DNA of 64,000 bases from positions 496,001-560,000 of the forward strand of contig JAHCAL010000001.1 in assembly GCA_019634925.1 (NCBI GenBank), in the 5' to 3' direction. The notes below the pieces were generated by a model. It was not told the origin of the DNA. It worked only from the letters and a program-made list of their open reading frames with translations, and did not search any database. The translations under genes were made by a program, and so were the position numbers. This document shows, piece after piece, positions 48,170 through 57,372 of the stretch. Every line of letters begins with the position of its first letter. The stretch's first letter is position 1. This DNA is from Pseudomonadales bacterium. Its GTDB lineage: Bacteria; Pseudomonadota; Gammaproteobacteria; Pseudomonadales; Azotimanducaceae.

Positions 48170-48676
48170 TCAGCTGCGATCGGGGAGCGCCCCGGTGCCC
48201 GCGGGGCGCGAATCGATTGTGAGCGCGAAGCGCACGAGGGCGTCGACTATGGGGACATCCAGGACGCTGTGGTGGTCGATACGCCCATCGGCGCGCACCC
48301 AGCAGACCCAGCATTCGGTCGAATCCTGCCGAGGATGGTCCAGCGCCATCGAGAATGCCCTGGTGATGCTCCGTTCAGGGTCGAGGATCACGGGTACCGA
48401 GCGGAGCCAGTCAGGCAGCAGAGTGATGTCTTCGGTCGCTGCGACAGGGTCGTCTGGCAATCCGTTCAGGACGATGGCGAACGGCAAGGGTACGCAGAGG
48501 TCCTGCAACGGATTGGCCCGCTCCTCGTCGGATCGGTGACTTTGCGCGAATCGGCGCAGTCGCGGAACGAACGCGAGCAGCGCACCGGTTGCGCCGAGCC
48601 AGGATTGCAGCTCGAGTTCGCCGATCGTGGAAAGCGCGACGAAATTCGGTGCCATCGGGGCAACTGAGTCGGCCAT
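48170..48676 (-). CDS. Peroxiredoxin-like protein lacking the peroxidatic cysteine
   Basis: A 168-residue protein that resembles an AhpC/TSA domain in outline: APNFVALSTIGELELQSWLG at the start, GALLAFVPRLRRFAQ where the active-site helix follows, and LRSVPVILDPERSITRAFSM later. The peroxidatic TxxC motif is absent and no cysteine lies in that region; the three cysteines are at positions 61, 122 and 125. It is thus unlikely to be a classic peroxidase. The ATG at 48676 lies 97 bases after the large regulator gene on the same strand, which suggests a joint transcript. Confidence 0.62.
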   Translation of the reverse strand: MADSVAPMAPNFVALSTIGELELQSWLGATGALLAFVPRLRRFAQSHRSDEERANPLQDLCVPLPFAIVLNGLPDDPVAATEDITLLPDWLRSVPVILDPERSITRAFSMALDHPRQDSTECWVCWVRADGRIDHHSVLDVPIVDALVRFALTIDSRPAGTGALPDRS

Positions 48677-48773
48677 GTGGAAATCATGGAAGCCGGCGTT
48701 GTTCCACCATAGTCCGACGCGCCCCTGTGTTCCTGACCGGACGACGACTTTTCCGTGACTTCGGTGGCCGCGC

Positions 48774-51578
48774 TCATGTGCGGATGGTGGCGCCGAGTGC
48801 TTCGATGGCCCGTGCCATGACCGGCACCGGCCGGTCGATTTCGAACTGCGCGAGCAGGTCGCGCAGTGTCGTGGCGTGTGCGCTGCCACCTGCCGCCAGG
48901 CGCGTGAGGACGCTGAGTTCATCCAGCCGGGATCCCGTGCGCCGGCTGGCGGCCAAGGCGTCGAGCAGTGCCCGCTGGGAAGCGCCTCGTCCCCGCCTTC
49001 CAGACTTGGCGATGATCGCGGCGCGCGCCATGTGGATTCGCGGCAGTCGCAGGTCTTCCCCCGTCCGCGCCACCAGCGCGGCGGCTTCTTCGATCAGTGC
49101 GCCGGCCTCGAGGATGTTGCCGACGTCCGTCAGGCACTCGCCGAGAATCGTCAGGATCAGCGAGCGCGACAGCACCGTTCCACTCGAATCGTGGCGCACG
49201 AGACCCTCGCGGATCAGTGCGATGCCATCTTCGTGTCGTCCATCTCGGAACTGCAGGAAGCCCAGCGTACAGAGACCCCAGGTAGTGAGATCGTGGAAGC
49301 CGTTCTTCCGGGTGATCGTGAGCATCTGTTCCGTCGCCTCGAGCGCCGGCAGGTCGTCCTCGACCATGAGGTGGAACATTGCCGTGAAAAAGTGCCATAC
49401 GGATGCGGCATGGGGATGCTGTTCGGATTCGATCAGGCGAGCGACGCGCAAGAGCAGATCGCGCGCCGCGAGCATGCGCCCGAAGTGCAGTTCGAGCTGC
49501 GCAAGATATTGAGGCACAGTGATGACGGCGCGCGCCCAGGAACTCCAGGAGAGACTGTCGTTGACGTGCTCTTCGACCAGCCGGCCCGCCTCCTGAAAGT
49601 CGTCGTAGGCGTCGCGCAGGTTGCCTCGAAATATCCGTTGCTCGCCGCGCAGCATCAGCGCCCGCATCCTGGCGCCGGGATCTGCGCATGCATCGGCAGC
49701 CAAAAACAGTTCCGGATACCAGCTGTCCGCCGCGATGAGCTGCCCGCGCATGCCGAGGTAGTTGACCATGCCCTGGACAGCGGCAAATCGACGCTCCGGG
49801 TCGGCCACCCGTTCCGACAGGGTGAGCGCGCGCTCGTGCGCGTGCCTCACGACCGGATTCACGTAGCCGATGGCGGCGATCGCGGCATGTCCGAGGCCGA
49901 GTTGTAGGTCGAGTTCGAGGTGGTCGCGTTGTGGTGAAGGCGAAACGACCACGATCAGTTCGAGCCCGTGTTCGAACTGACGGAATGCTTCGGCGTAGCT
50001 GTGTGCGGCGATCGACCGATGGGCCGCCATCAGGTAGCTCGCCGCGGCCGCATCTGCGGCACCGGATTGTTCGTGGTGCAGTGCGATCTGTGCCGGCGGG
50101 GCCTCCCGCTGCGCCAGGCGTTGCGCGAAGCGAGCGTGCAGAGTGCGCCTGCGCTCGATGGTCAACCGCGCATACAGTGCGTCGCGCACCAGCGCGTGAT
50201 TGAATCGCAGCGTCGCTGGCGTGGCGAGTCCGGCGGTCGTCAGGGCGTAGCTGGAGCGCAGCACGTTCCGGCATAGTTCTTCGGCGCGGTCGAGGGGTAT
50301 GCCTGCTACCACTGCCAGATCCTGAAGCTCGAAGCGTTCGCCCATGACACTTGCTGCTTCGAGCAGCTCCAGCGCCGCAGCAGGCAACGATGTCAACTGC
50401 AGATTGAACAGGCGTTCCAGCGTCTCCGGAAAAGCGATCAACGGAAACGGGTTCGGTGCTTCCTCGCTGGCCAGCGCCTGCGTGAGCCAGTCCTTGAGCC
50501 ACACCATGAACAAGGGCAGGCCTTGCGTTCGCTCGTGAACCGCGTCGCCGAACGCGGTCGCGACGCTCGGGTCGAAGCGTAGATTCAGGAATTCCAGGGT
50601 TTCGTCGCGGGAGAGCCTCCGCAGCTCGAGCTCCGAGACGCCCGGTCGCCCGAGTTGCGTCGCGAGAAACTGTCGCAGGGCGCCATTGCTGTCGAGGTAC
50701 AAGGGCGGTCTGAAGGTCAGAACCATCATCACCCGGAACGAGCCGGCTTCCTGGAGCAGGAAGCGAATCGCAGCCAGACTGGATGCATCGCACCATTGCA
50801 GGTCCTCCAGCGCGATCACGACCGACCGGGTGGAAGCCAAGTGTGCGAGCAGGCGCGACAGCTCGAGCAGCAGCATCTGCTGGTTCGCTGCGGCTGGTGC
50901 CAGGGGCCCTTTGTTGTCGTCGTAGAGGGTCGGGAAGTGCTGGAGCCAGGACGGCGCGAGCTGTTGCAGTATCTGTCTGGGCTCAGCCTGCCCGTGCCGC
51001 GTCACGAGCGCGAACAGTGCCATGTCCAGCGGCGCAAACGCCTGCAGCTCGTTCTCCGCGGCACAGTATCCTGAACCAACCAGGGCGCCAGCACTCTCCG
51101 CCTGCGCAAGAAATCTGCGCAGCAGTCGCGTCTTGCCGATTCCGGCCTCGCCCGACACCAGGACGAGCGCAGGCTGGCCGGTATCGGTCTGCCGCAGCGC
51201 GGTCCCGAGCACATCGAGCGCAGATTGGCGGCCGACGAAGTCGTCCGGTGGCGCAACGTCGTAGCGCACGTCGCCGATGAAGCGGAAGCCCCGGCGATGC
51301 ACGGTCGCCACATACCGAGGGCTGCGCGGATCGTCGCCGAGAGCGCTGCGCAGCTCCTGCACCCTCTTGGCGACGGCCGCGTCCGTGACCACGGTCCGGG
51401 GCCAGACCCTTGCGACGAGTTGATCCTTCGTTACCAGGTCGCCCGGGCGTTCGAGCAGTGCGTCGAGCACACGGAGTGCGCGCAGGGTGATATCCACGGG
51501 GGAACCGTCGCGGTACAGCCGCAGCGCGTCGCGATCGAGTTTGAACGGTCCGAAACCGATTGTGGCTGGCTGATGCAT
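48774..51578 (-). CDS. Winged-helix / AAA / TPR transcriptional regulator
   Basis: A 934-residue regulator. Residues 1-105 are an OmpR/PhoB-type winged helix (VDITLRALRVLDALLERPGD, ending RYVATVHRRGFRFIGDV). Residues 110-400 form an AAA-type NTPase with VGRQSAL, Walker A GEAGIGKT (143-150) and Walker B VIALEDLQW, as in the MalT/LAL and AfsR-like signalling ATPases. The remainder is helical with TPR-like repeats, probably for ligand or partner binding. The ATG ending at 51578 starts the domain at its usual point; the frame is open further up to 51704. It faces the outer-membrane/autotransporter genes and is a candidate controller of them. Confidence 0.88.
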   Translation of the reverse strand: MHQPATIGFGPFKLDRDALRLYRDGSPVDITLRALRVLDALLERPGDLVTKDQLVARVWPRTVVTDAAVAKRVQELRSALGDDPRSPRYVATVHRRGFRFIGDVRYDVAPPDDFVGRQSALDVLGTALRQTDTGQPALVLVSGEAGIGKTRLLRRFLAQAESAGALVGSGYCAAENELQAFAPLDMALFALVTRHGQAEPRQILQQLAPSWLQHFPTLYDDNKGPLAPAAANQQMLLLELSRLLAHLASTRSVVIALEDLQWCDASSLAAIRFLLQEAGSFRVMMVLTFRPPLYLDSNGALRQFLATQLGRPGVSELELRRLSRDETLEFLNLRFDPSVATAFGDAVHERTQGLPLFMVWLKDWLTQALASEEAPNPFPLIAFPETLERLFNLQLTSLPAAALELLEAASVMGERFELQDLAVVAGIPLDRAEELCRNVLRSSYALTTAGLATPATLRFNHALVRDALYARLTIERRRTLHARFAQRLAQREAPPAQIALHHEQSGAADAAAASYLMAAHRSIAAHSYAEAFRQFEHGLELIVVVSPSPQRDHLELDLQLGLGHAAIAAIGYVNPVVRHAHERALTLSERVADPERRFAAVQGMVNYLGMRGQLIAADSWYPELFLAADACADPGARMRALMLRGEQRIFRGNLRDAYDDFQEAGRLVEEHVNDSLSWSSWARAVITVPQYLAQLELHFGRMLAARDLLLRVARLIESEQHPHAASVWHFFTAMFHLMVEDDLPALEATEQMLTITRKNGFHDLTTWGLCTLGFLQFRDGRHEDGIALIREGLVRHDSSGTVLSRSLILTILGECLTDVGNILEAGALIEEAAALVARTGEDLRLPRIHMARAAIIAKSGRRGRGASQRALLDALAASRRTGSRLDELSVLTRLAAGGSAHATTLRDLLAQFEIDRPVPVMARAIEALGATIRT

Positions 51579-51794
51579 CAGGGGCCTCGCACGTGGAGTC
51601 TCGGTCGCGCGACCCGGAGGGTCAATAGCCCCAGAACAGTGCATCCGGACCGCGGCGCTCGCGAGCGCAGGGGCCGGCGCTGCGCAGGGGAATGCCGAAG
51701 TCATAGTTATGTCGCGCCAAGGTCATGTTAAGGGCACCTTCAGGCCTTAGGTTGGCTGCGACCGTGTGTGTCACGCACCAACGAGGAAGGGCTC

Positions 51795-52415
51795 ATGTGT
51801 ACCAGGAGATTCGGTCGGGCCGGTCTGACGTTCGCAATCGTCGCTCTGATTGCGTGCGGCATGATCCCCCAGGCTGCGCTGGCAAGCTGGTTCATCGGCG
51901 GCGGCATCGGTGAAAGCAAGGTCACCGATTACCGCTGCACCGATTGCCCGCCGATCACTTCGGTCGACGATACCGACACGGCGCTCGCCCTGTTCAGCGG
52001 CTACACGTTCTACAGCTACTTCGGGGCGGCGCTCGAGTACGTGGACCTCGGCGAACTGAACGCGCGGGGTCCGGCGCCGGTCACGGACAGGAACGAGCAC
52101 TCCGGCTGGAGCATCCTGGCTCTCACCAGTTATCCGATCGGTGAACGCTTCGAGGTCTACGCCAAGGCCGGGATCTTCCTGTGGGATCAGAAGGTCAGCT
52201 ATCAGGACCCGGGTTTCGGCGGTGACAAGAGTTTCGACGGAACGGATGCCACTTTCGGTGCCGGCTTCGGCGTCTACTTCGGACCGCGCAATGCGTTCGG
52301 TGTGCAGCTGGAATGGCGCAGGTTCAAGGACGTCGGCACCAACGATCCCGAGTTCGGACACAAGAGCGACATCGACCTGGCGATGGTGAACTTCGTCTAC
52401 CGGTTTCCTGAATGA
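51795..52415 (+). CDS. Outer-membrane beta-barrel protein
   Basis: A 206-residue protein with a signal peptide (TFAIVALIACGMIPQAALA) and an eight-stranded barrel of the OmpA-like/OmpW-like type: alternating aromatic strands such as GYTFYSYFGAALEYVDLGEL, FEVYAKAGIFLWDQKVSY and FGVQLEWRRFK, with a terminal aromatic girdle (MVNFVYRFPE). Two cysteines (CTDC) near residue 45 may form a disulfide. GAGGAAGG precedes the ATG. It lies 28 bases before the autotransporter gene and divergent from the big regulator. Confidence 0.85.
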   Translation: MCTRRFGRAGLTFAIVALIACGMIPQAALASWFIGGGIGESKVTDYRCTDCPPITSVDDTDTALALFSGYTFYSYFGAALEYVDLGELNARGPAPVTDRNEHSGWSILALTSYPIGERFEVYAKAGIFLWDQKVSYQDPGFGGDKSFDGTDATFGAGFGVYFGPRNAFGVQLEWRRFKDVGTNDPEFGHKSDIDLAMVNFVYRFPE

Positions 52416-52443
52416 GCGAAAACACTGAAAGGGAGGGCGCCGG

Positions 52444-55400
52444 ATGAATTGCCACTTCCGCGGCAAAGCGAAACGGCTTCGTCATGGCATCGTCTACCTG
52501 ACGGCCGCACTGGCGGCGACAGTTCCAGGACCGGCGGACGCGGACTGTCAGCCGGATCCGCCCGCTTCCGGCGCGACGGTCACCTGCGCGGACACGGACA
52601 GCGATGGTTTCCGCGTCACCGCGCCAGGGTTCTCGGACCTCGTTGTGCGGGTGTTGCCGGGTGCGACCATCTCTGCGGCGGGCAACGTTCCGCTTTCCCT
52701 GCGTGGCAACGATCATCGCCTGGTGAACGAGGGATCCATCATCGCCGGTCTGACGGCCGGCGGGGCACCGTTGAACGCAGTTTTCGTTCAGCTGGGCTCC
52801 AACTTCACGCTCGACAATTCAGGCCTGATTCGCGCGGGCGAAGGTGCTACGTCGTTCGGCGGCGCTGCGTTGAATCTGTCCAGCGTCAATGGAGCGAGTC
52901 TTCGCAACGACGCGACAGGCGTCATCGAGCACTTCGCTGGCAATGCCGTTTCGTTCCAGGCCGATTCCGGCAACGGTGGCGGACAACCGATCCTGTTTGC
53001 GTTCGACAATGCTGGGACGATCATCAGCCGGTCCGAGAGCGTGCACGGCTGGGGAATCGGGTTCAACACCCAGCCGGCATTGAACGCAGGGGGCGTCGTC
53101 GACGTCCGGATCGTGAACTCGGGGCGGATCGAGGCGGGGCGCGAAGGCATCCGCAACAGCTTCGGTACCGCCGGTGTGAGCGCGGGCGGGCGCTCGTTCG
53201 AGCTGATCAACACCGGCGAGATCGTCAGTCGGAGTGTTTCATCCACGACGCCGTACAGTGCTGTCGAGTTACTGAGAGGCAATACGTCTGCCGTCGAGAC
53301 GATTCGAATCGACAATGCGGGTCTGATCGAAGGTCGAAGAGCCACGCTCCTGTTCGCAGAGCATGTAGAGGTCTACAACCGCAGTGCAGGCGTATTGCGA
53401 TCGGGTCTCGGCGCGACGCCCGGCGGCGTCACCAATACGCTGCAGTTCGGCCTGGGCACAGCCGATTCTGGAACGGTCCGGATCATCAACGACGGTCTGA
53501 TCGAGAACGCAAGTTCGGTGAGCGGCGTCAATGTCGCGATCTCCTGGCAATCCCCGCAGTCGGTCGAAATCGTCAATCGCGGCACGATTGCCACGCCCGC
53601 CACCGGGCTCAATACCTACGCCATTCGCGGTTCGACTTCGGCCATCCGGGGGGCGTTTTCCCTGGTGAACGAAGGATTGATCAGCGTTGCGGGCACATCG
53701 GATGCCATCGAGGTTTTCGCCTCGACCGCGGCAATCGACAATTCTGGAACAATACGGACGGCCGGATCGGTGGCGCTGACCATCGGTACGCAGGACGCGG
53801 CGACGCTCGCAGCGCCGCTGCTCTTCAATCGCTCCACCGGTCGGATCGAGGGAAGCGTCAACATCAGCATGAGCCACGGCGACCAGGTGGCTACCGTCAT
53901 CAATGACGGCACCATCGTCGGGTCGTTGAATGTCGGTGGATTCGATGTCACGCGTATCGACCTGACCAACCGCGGTACGGTCGAGGGGTCCGTCAATCTG
54001 GGGAGCGCAGACGACATTCTGCGCTGGATCGGCGACGGTCGACTTGCCGCTTCGGCTGCGACCACCGGCGCCCGGATCAGCGGCGGCCTGGGCCGGGACC
54101 GGCTGATCCTGCAGCCATCTGCAAGCGGCATCCTGCTCGAGAACGCCCTGCTGATCGAGGGATTCGAGGACCTCGAGATCGCCGGTGCTGGCCGGGTGAC
54201 GCTGGAGCGCACGATCGATCTGCGCGTGGGCGATGCCGGCGACCGGGGCACGTTCGAGGTGATCGGCGGGGAGCTCTATTTCGCCCCCGGACTCCTTGCC
54301 GGCGTGGCCTTTGCGAACGGGGACGTGGGACCTGGCGGTGCGTTGCGCGGCGCCGGGTCGGTAGGCGGCAATCTGTTGGTACGCGGTCTGCTCGGCCCTG
54401 AAGGAGGCACTGGTGTCCTGCGGGTCAGCGGCAACTTCACGCTCGACGATACCGGCGTGCTCGAGATCGAGTTCGACGGAACCAGCGCCGGGCGGGTAGA
54501 GGTCACGGGCTCTGCGACGGTCGCGGGGACGCTGCGCCTCACGGTACCCGCCGATCTCGATGGCGCCTTCGACTTCGTCATCCTGACCGCGACCGGAGGT
54601 GTCGTCGGCACGTTCTCCGACGTCGAGATCCCGGACAACGTGAGCGCTGCGGACATTCTGTTCGAGCCTAACCGCATCCGGGTTGCGTTGACCGCGGCGC
54701 CGGTCCCGGACCCGGATCCCGACCCCGACCCCGACCCCGACCCAGACCCAGACCCAGACCCAGACCCCGACCCCGACCCAGACCCCGACCCGGATCCAGA
54801 CCCGGGTCCCGACCCTGATCCCGGCACCGATCCGGGCACGGGAACGGGCGGCGGGACGGGCACTGGAACCAGCCCGAGCCGGGTGCGACAGTTGCAGGTC
54901 GCCGCGCCGCTCAGCGTCGCGCAGCAGACCGCGGCCGCCATCGCGGACCTCACGCAGCGACGCCTGCACAGCAACGGACCGGTCAGCTGCGGCCCCGGCG
55001 GCAGTCTGACGCACGAGTGGACGCCGGGTCTGGCGGTCGCGGACGAGGCTCCGGATCGTTGCCGCGCCGCGCTCGACTGGACCGACGGGCTTGCCCTGGT
55101 CGGCGCGCTCGCCGCGGTGACGGCGGGCGGGGAATTCGACCGGGAACATCTCGCGATGGCCGCGCAACCGCTGTTCAGCAACGGCGAAAGCCAGGGGTCC
55201 GTCAATCTCGCCGCCAGCGATCGCTGGACCGCCTATCTCGGCGGCGGTTACGACCGGGGACGCTTCAGTCGCTCGGCGGGTTCCACAGGCTTCGAGTACA
55301 CGGGCGTCAACCTGCTGTTCGGGCTCGACTACTTCCTGACTCCCCGCCTGGTGCTCGGCGGCGGCGTCAGCTACTCGGTCGCCGATGCGGACTACCGCGG

Positions 55401-56064
55401 CGGTGGCCAGCTCGAGAGCGACAGCCGTGGCGGGGTGGTGTATCTCGGCTGGGCGGACCGCAGCGGCTACTACGCGAGCGGGACGCTGACCTACGGCACG
55501 TCCGACCACGACCAGTGGCGCTTCATCGATCCGGATGACCCCGGCGCCGGACGCGCCGAATCCAGTACCGACAGCCGACAGCGCGGCCTCGCCCTCGCGT
55601 TCGGTCGCGACGTCTCGCTCGGCCGCCAGGTGTTCGGCGCATTCGCGCGGTTCAACGCCAGCCGGGTGAACACGGACGGGTACCAGGAGTACGGGATCGC
55701 GGATCCGGACGAACTGTTCGAAGCGGCCGGCAACGAGCGCGACTCCCGCGTGGGCGTGCTGGGTGCGCGCTGGGCCTGGCAGTCGCCGCAGCCCTGGGGA
55801 CACTGGGCGGTCCAGGTTCGCGGCTCGTACGAACGTGAGTTCGAGGATTCGGCGAGCCGGATCCGGGTGAGTGAGTCCACGGGTGTCGGTGCGCCGATCG
55901 TGGCCGAACTGAACGAACCCGATACCGAGTGGGGCCGCCTGGGTGCTTCGCTCGTGTTCGTCGTCCGGCCGACGACCGTGATCGGCCTTTCCTGGGACAC
56001 GGTGGTGCGGCATGACGATCAGCGCATCGGTACCGCGACGCTCGGCGCGCGGATGCGGTTCTGA
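52444..56064 (+). CDS. Type V autotransporter with a Asp-Pro repeat linker
   Basis: A 1206-residue surface protein. After a signal peptide (about 1-34, IVYLTAALAATVPGPADA) the passenger (35-750) is a beta-helix rich in Asn, Gly and Thr with recurring units such as NEGLI, NSGRI and NDGTI, usual for adhesins. Residues 755-800 are a run of Asp-Pro pairs, followed by a Gly/Thr-rich segment. The last 270 residues are the autotransporter barrel (YLGGGYDRGRFSRSAG, LGARMRF with the terminal Phe). The passenger would be pushed to the cell surface. It follows the barrel gene, with AGGGAGG before its ATG. Confidence 0.92.
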   Translation: MNCHFRGKAKRLRHGIVYLTAALAATVPGPADADCQPDPPASGATVTCADTDSDGFRVTAPGFSDLVVRVLPGATISAAGNVPLSLRGNDHRLVNEGSIIAGLTAGGAPLNAVFVQLGSNFTLDNSGLIRAGEGATSFGGAALNLSSVNGASLRNDATGVIEHFAGNAVSFQADSGNGGGQPILFAFDNAGTIISRSESVHGWGIGFNTQPALNAGGVVDVRIVNSGRIEAGREGIRNSFGTAGVSAGGRSFELINTGEIVSRSVSSTTPYSAVELLRGNTSAVETIRIDNAGLIEGRRATLLFAEHVEVYNRSAGVLRSGLGATPGGVTNTLQFGLGTADSGTVRIINDGLIENASSVSGVNVAISWQSPQSVEIVNRGTIATPATGLNTYAIRGSTSAIRGAFSLVNEGLISVAGTSDAIEVFASTAAIDNSGTIRTAGSVALTIGTQDAATLAAPLLFNRSTGRIEGSVNISMSHGDQVATVINDGTIVGSLNVGGFDVTRIDLTNRGTVEGSVNLGSADDILRWIGDGRLAASAATTGARISGGLGRDRLILQPSASGILLENALLIEGFEDLEIAGAGRVTLERTIDLRVGDAGDRGTFEVIGGELYFAPGLLAGVAFANGDVGPGGALRGAGSVGGNLLVRGLLGPEGGTGVLRVSGNFTLDDTGVLEIEFDGTSAGRVEVTGSATVAGTLRLTVPADLDGAFDFVILTATGGVVGTFSDVEIPDNVSAADILFEPNRIRVALTAAPVPDPDPDPDPDPDPDPDPDPDPDPDPDPDPDPDPGPDPDPGTDPGTGTGGGTGTGTSPSRVRQLQVAAPLSVAQQTAAAIADLTQRRLHSNGPVSCGPGGSLTHEWTPGLAVADEAPDRCRAALDWTDGLALVGALAAVTAGGEFDREHLAMAAQPLFSNGESQGSVNLAASDRWTAYLGGGYDRGRFSRSAGSTGFEYTGVNLLFGLDYFLTPRLVLGGGVSYSVADADYRGGGQLESDSRGGVVYLGWADRSGYYASGTLTYGTSDHDQWRFIDPDDPGAGRAESSTDSRQRGLALAFGRDVSLGRQVFGAFARFNASRVNTDGYQEYGIADPDELFEAAGNERDSRVGVLGARWAWQSPQPWGHWAVQVRGSYEREFEDSASRIRVSESTGVGAPIVAELNEPDTEWGRLGASLVFVVRPTTVIGLSWDTVVRHDDQRIGTATLGARMRF
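54706..54837 (+). repeat. Hexanucleotide repeat encoding Asp-Pro pairs
   Basis: Some twenty near-identical units of GACCCN code for an uninterrupted Asp-Pro run, then Gly-Pro, Gly-Thr variants. Changes in copy number stay in frame, so the linker can lengthen or shorten without breaking the autotransporter. Third positions vary, which shows some age. Confidence 0.9.
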
Positions 56065-56076
56065 GGGGGTACCACG

Positions 56077-57372
56077 ATGCAACGGATCATCAGCGGAAAC
56101 GCTCTGCAACTGGGTCGAATGAGCGCAATGACGGGGCTGCTGCTCGTGGGCGGGCTGGGCGCCCTCTCGGGTTGCGCGACCTTCGCGCCCGCGTCCACCC
56201 AGACCCTGCTCGCGGAAATCATCGAGATGAACGGCGAGGTTCAGGACCTCGGCAGTGAGTCCGTGCCGGATGACGTGCTGGCGCGTGCAAGCGAGATCGA
56301 AGCCGAAGCACGCGCGATCGGAGCCGCATCTACCGCTGCCAGCCAGGCCAACGCAATCGGTCAACAGGATCGCGAACGAATCGGAATGCTGGTCGAAAGC
56401 GACCCACGTCGCAGTATCCGGCAGACGGCCGGGGATGTCATGGGCATGCTCCAGTCCATCGATCTGATCAATGAACGGCTGGAATACCTCGTGTTGGACG
56501 GCAGGCCCGCGGAAGAGCTTGCGCAGGAGGGGCTCAGGCGGAGCGTCGGGATGATCGGCCAGTTGGCGGCTTCTTTCGTGGGCGGGCCGTTCGCGCCGGT
56601 CATCAACATCGCGGCGCTGGGGCTGGGCGCGTTGTTCGCGGAGGCGTTCGATGACACCAGCGAACGGATCGAGCGCTACACGGACCAGCGGGAAATGAAC
56701 ACGATATTCCTCGTGCAGCAGGCCGAGCTTCTCGCCCGGATCACACCCGACGAGTCACGGCAAACGACGGCGTTCGTGAACACCCTTTCCGAGGACGCCC
56801 GCAGAGCCTACTACGCGGAGCTCGCGCGGCTCGAATCCGAGGACCTGGCGAATCTCGGGCAAGGCCGCGCGCCGCCGATCGAAGTGATGCCGACCACACC
56901 CGAAGAGGCTGCAGCGCTCGCGGTTCGCAACGCCGCGCGTGCCAGTGAACTGCAGCGCAATATGCGGGACGACCTGGCGGGTTTCTATGTTGCGCCGACG
57001 GACGAGCAGATGGACGAAGCGTTGATGGGGATGGATCGCAGTGGCCCGAACGTCGCGATGGCGCGCGCGACGCTCGAGCGTCAGGCCATGGCCGATGCGT
57101 TCATCCGGACCCGCCAGTATCTGAACGAAATCTATGCCGATGTCTGGTGGACCAGCCGCTTCTTCGAGCGGCAGATGGAAGCACTCGCGGCGGTTCGCGA
57201 TCGGCCGACGATGGTGGCGCGAGACGATCCGCAGCGCCCGGGTGAAACGGTCATGATTCCCGCAACGAGCGCACTGGTGCAGGACGAGCGCCGGATGGTG
57301 GCCTTGCACGGGGAGATGACCGCCATTCATGACCAGTACGTTGGCGCCGCGGCGTGCCTGGGTGTTCAGTGA
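56077..57372 (+). CDS. Hypothetical lipoprotein
   Basis: A 431-residue protein. The signal region has a lipobox (GALSGC, Cys33). The mature part is mainly helical, with a long Ala/Glu/Arg-rich stretch (LARASEIEAEARAIGAAST) and one hydrophobic Gly-rich segment (FVGGPFAPVINIAALGLGAL, about 167-186) that could insert into a membrane. I recognise no family. The start lies 12 bases after the autotransporter, so it belongs to that transcript and could help display or anchor it; that is inference. It ends overlapping the converging DUF218 gene by seven bases. Confidence 0.7.
   Translation: MQRIISGNALQLGRMSAMTGLLLVGGLGALSGCATFAPASTQTLLAEIIEMNGEVQDLGSESVPDDVLARASEIEAEARAIGAASTAASQANAIGQQDRERIGMLVESDPRRSIRQTAGDVMGMLQSIDLINERLEYLVLDGRPAEELAQEGLRRSVGMIGQLAASFVGGPFAPVINIAALGLGALFAEAFDDTSERIERYTDQREMNTIFLVQQAELLARITPDESRQTTAFVNTLSEDARRAYYAELARLESEDLANLGQGRAPPIEVMPTTPEEAAALAVRNAARASELQRNMRDDLAGFYVAPTDEQMDEALMGMDRSGPNVAMARATLERQAMADAFIRTRQYLNEIYADVWWTSRFFERQMEALAAVRDRPTMVARDDPQRPGETVMIPATSALVQDERRMVALHGEMTAIHDQYVGAAACLGVQ

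Noticed and set aside
54706..54837. Possible CRISPR array
   Set aside because: The repeats are contiguous hexanucleotides in a coding frame, without spacers. No CRISPR array or cas gene is visible in the window.
53269..56364. A 1031-codon minus-strand frame opposite the autotransporter
   Set aside because: Its repeats are the reverse of the Asp-Pro repeat and the beta-helix units. It has no ribosome-binding site and no domain.
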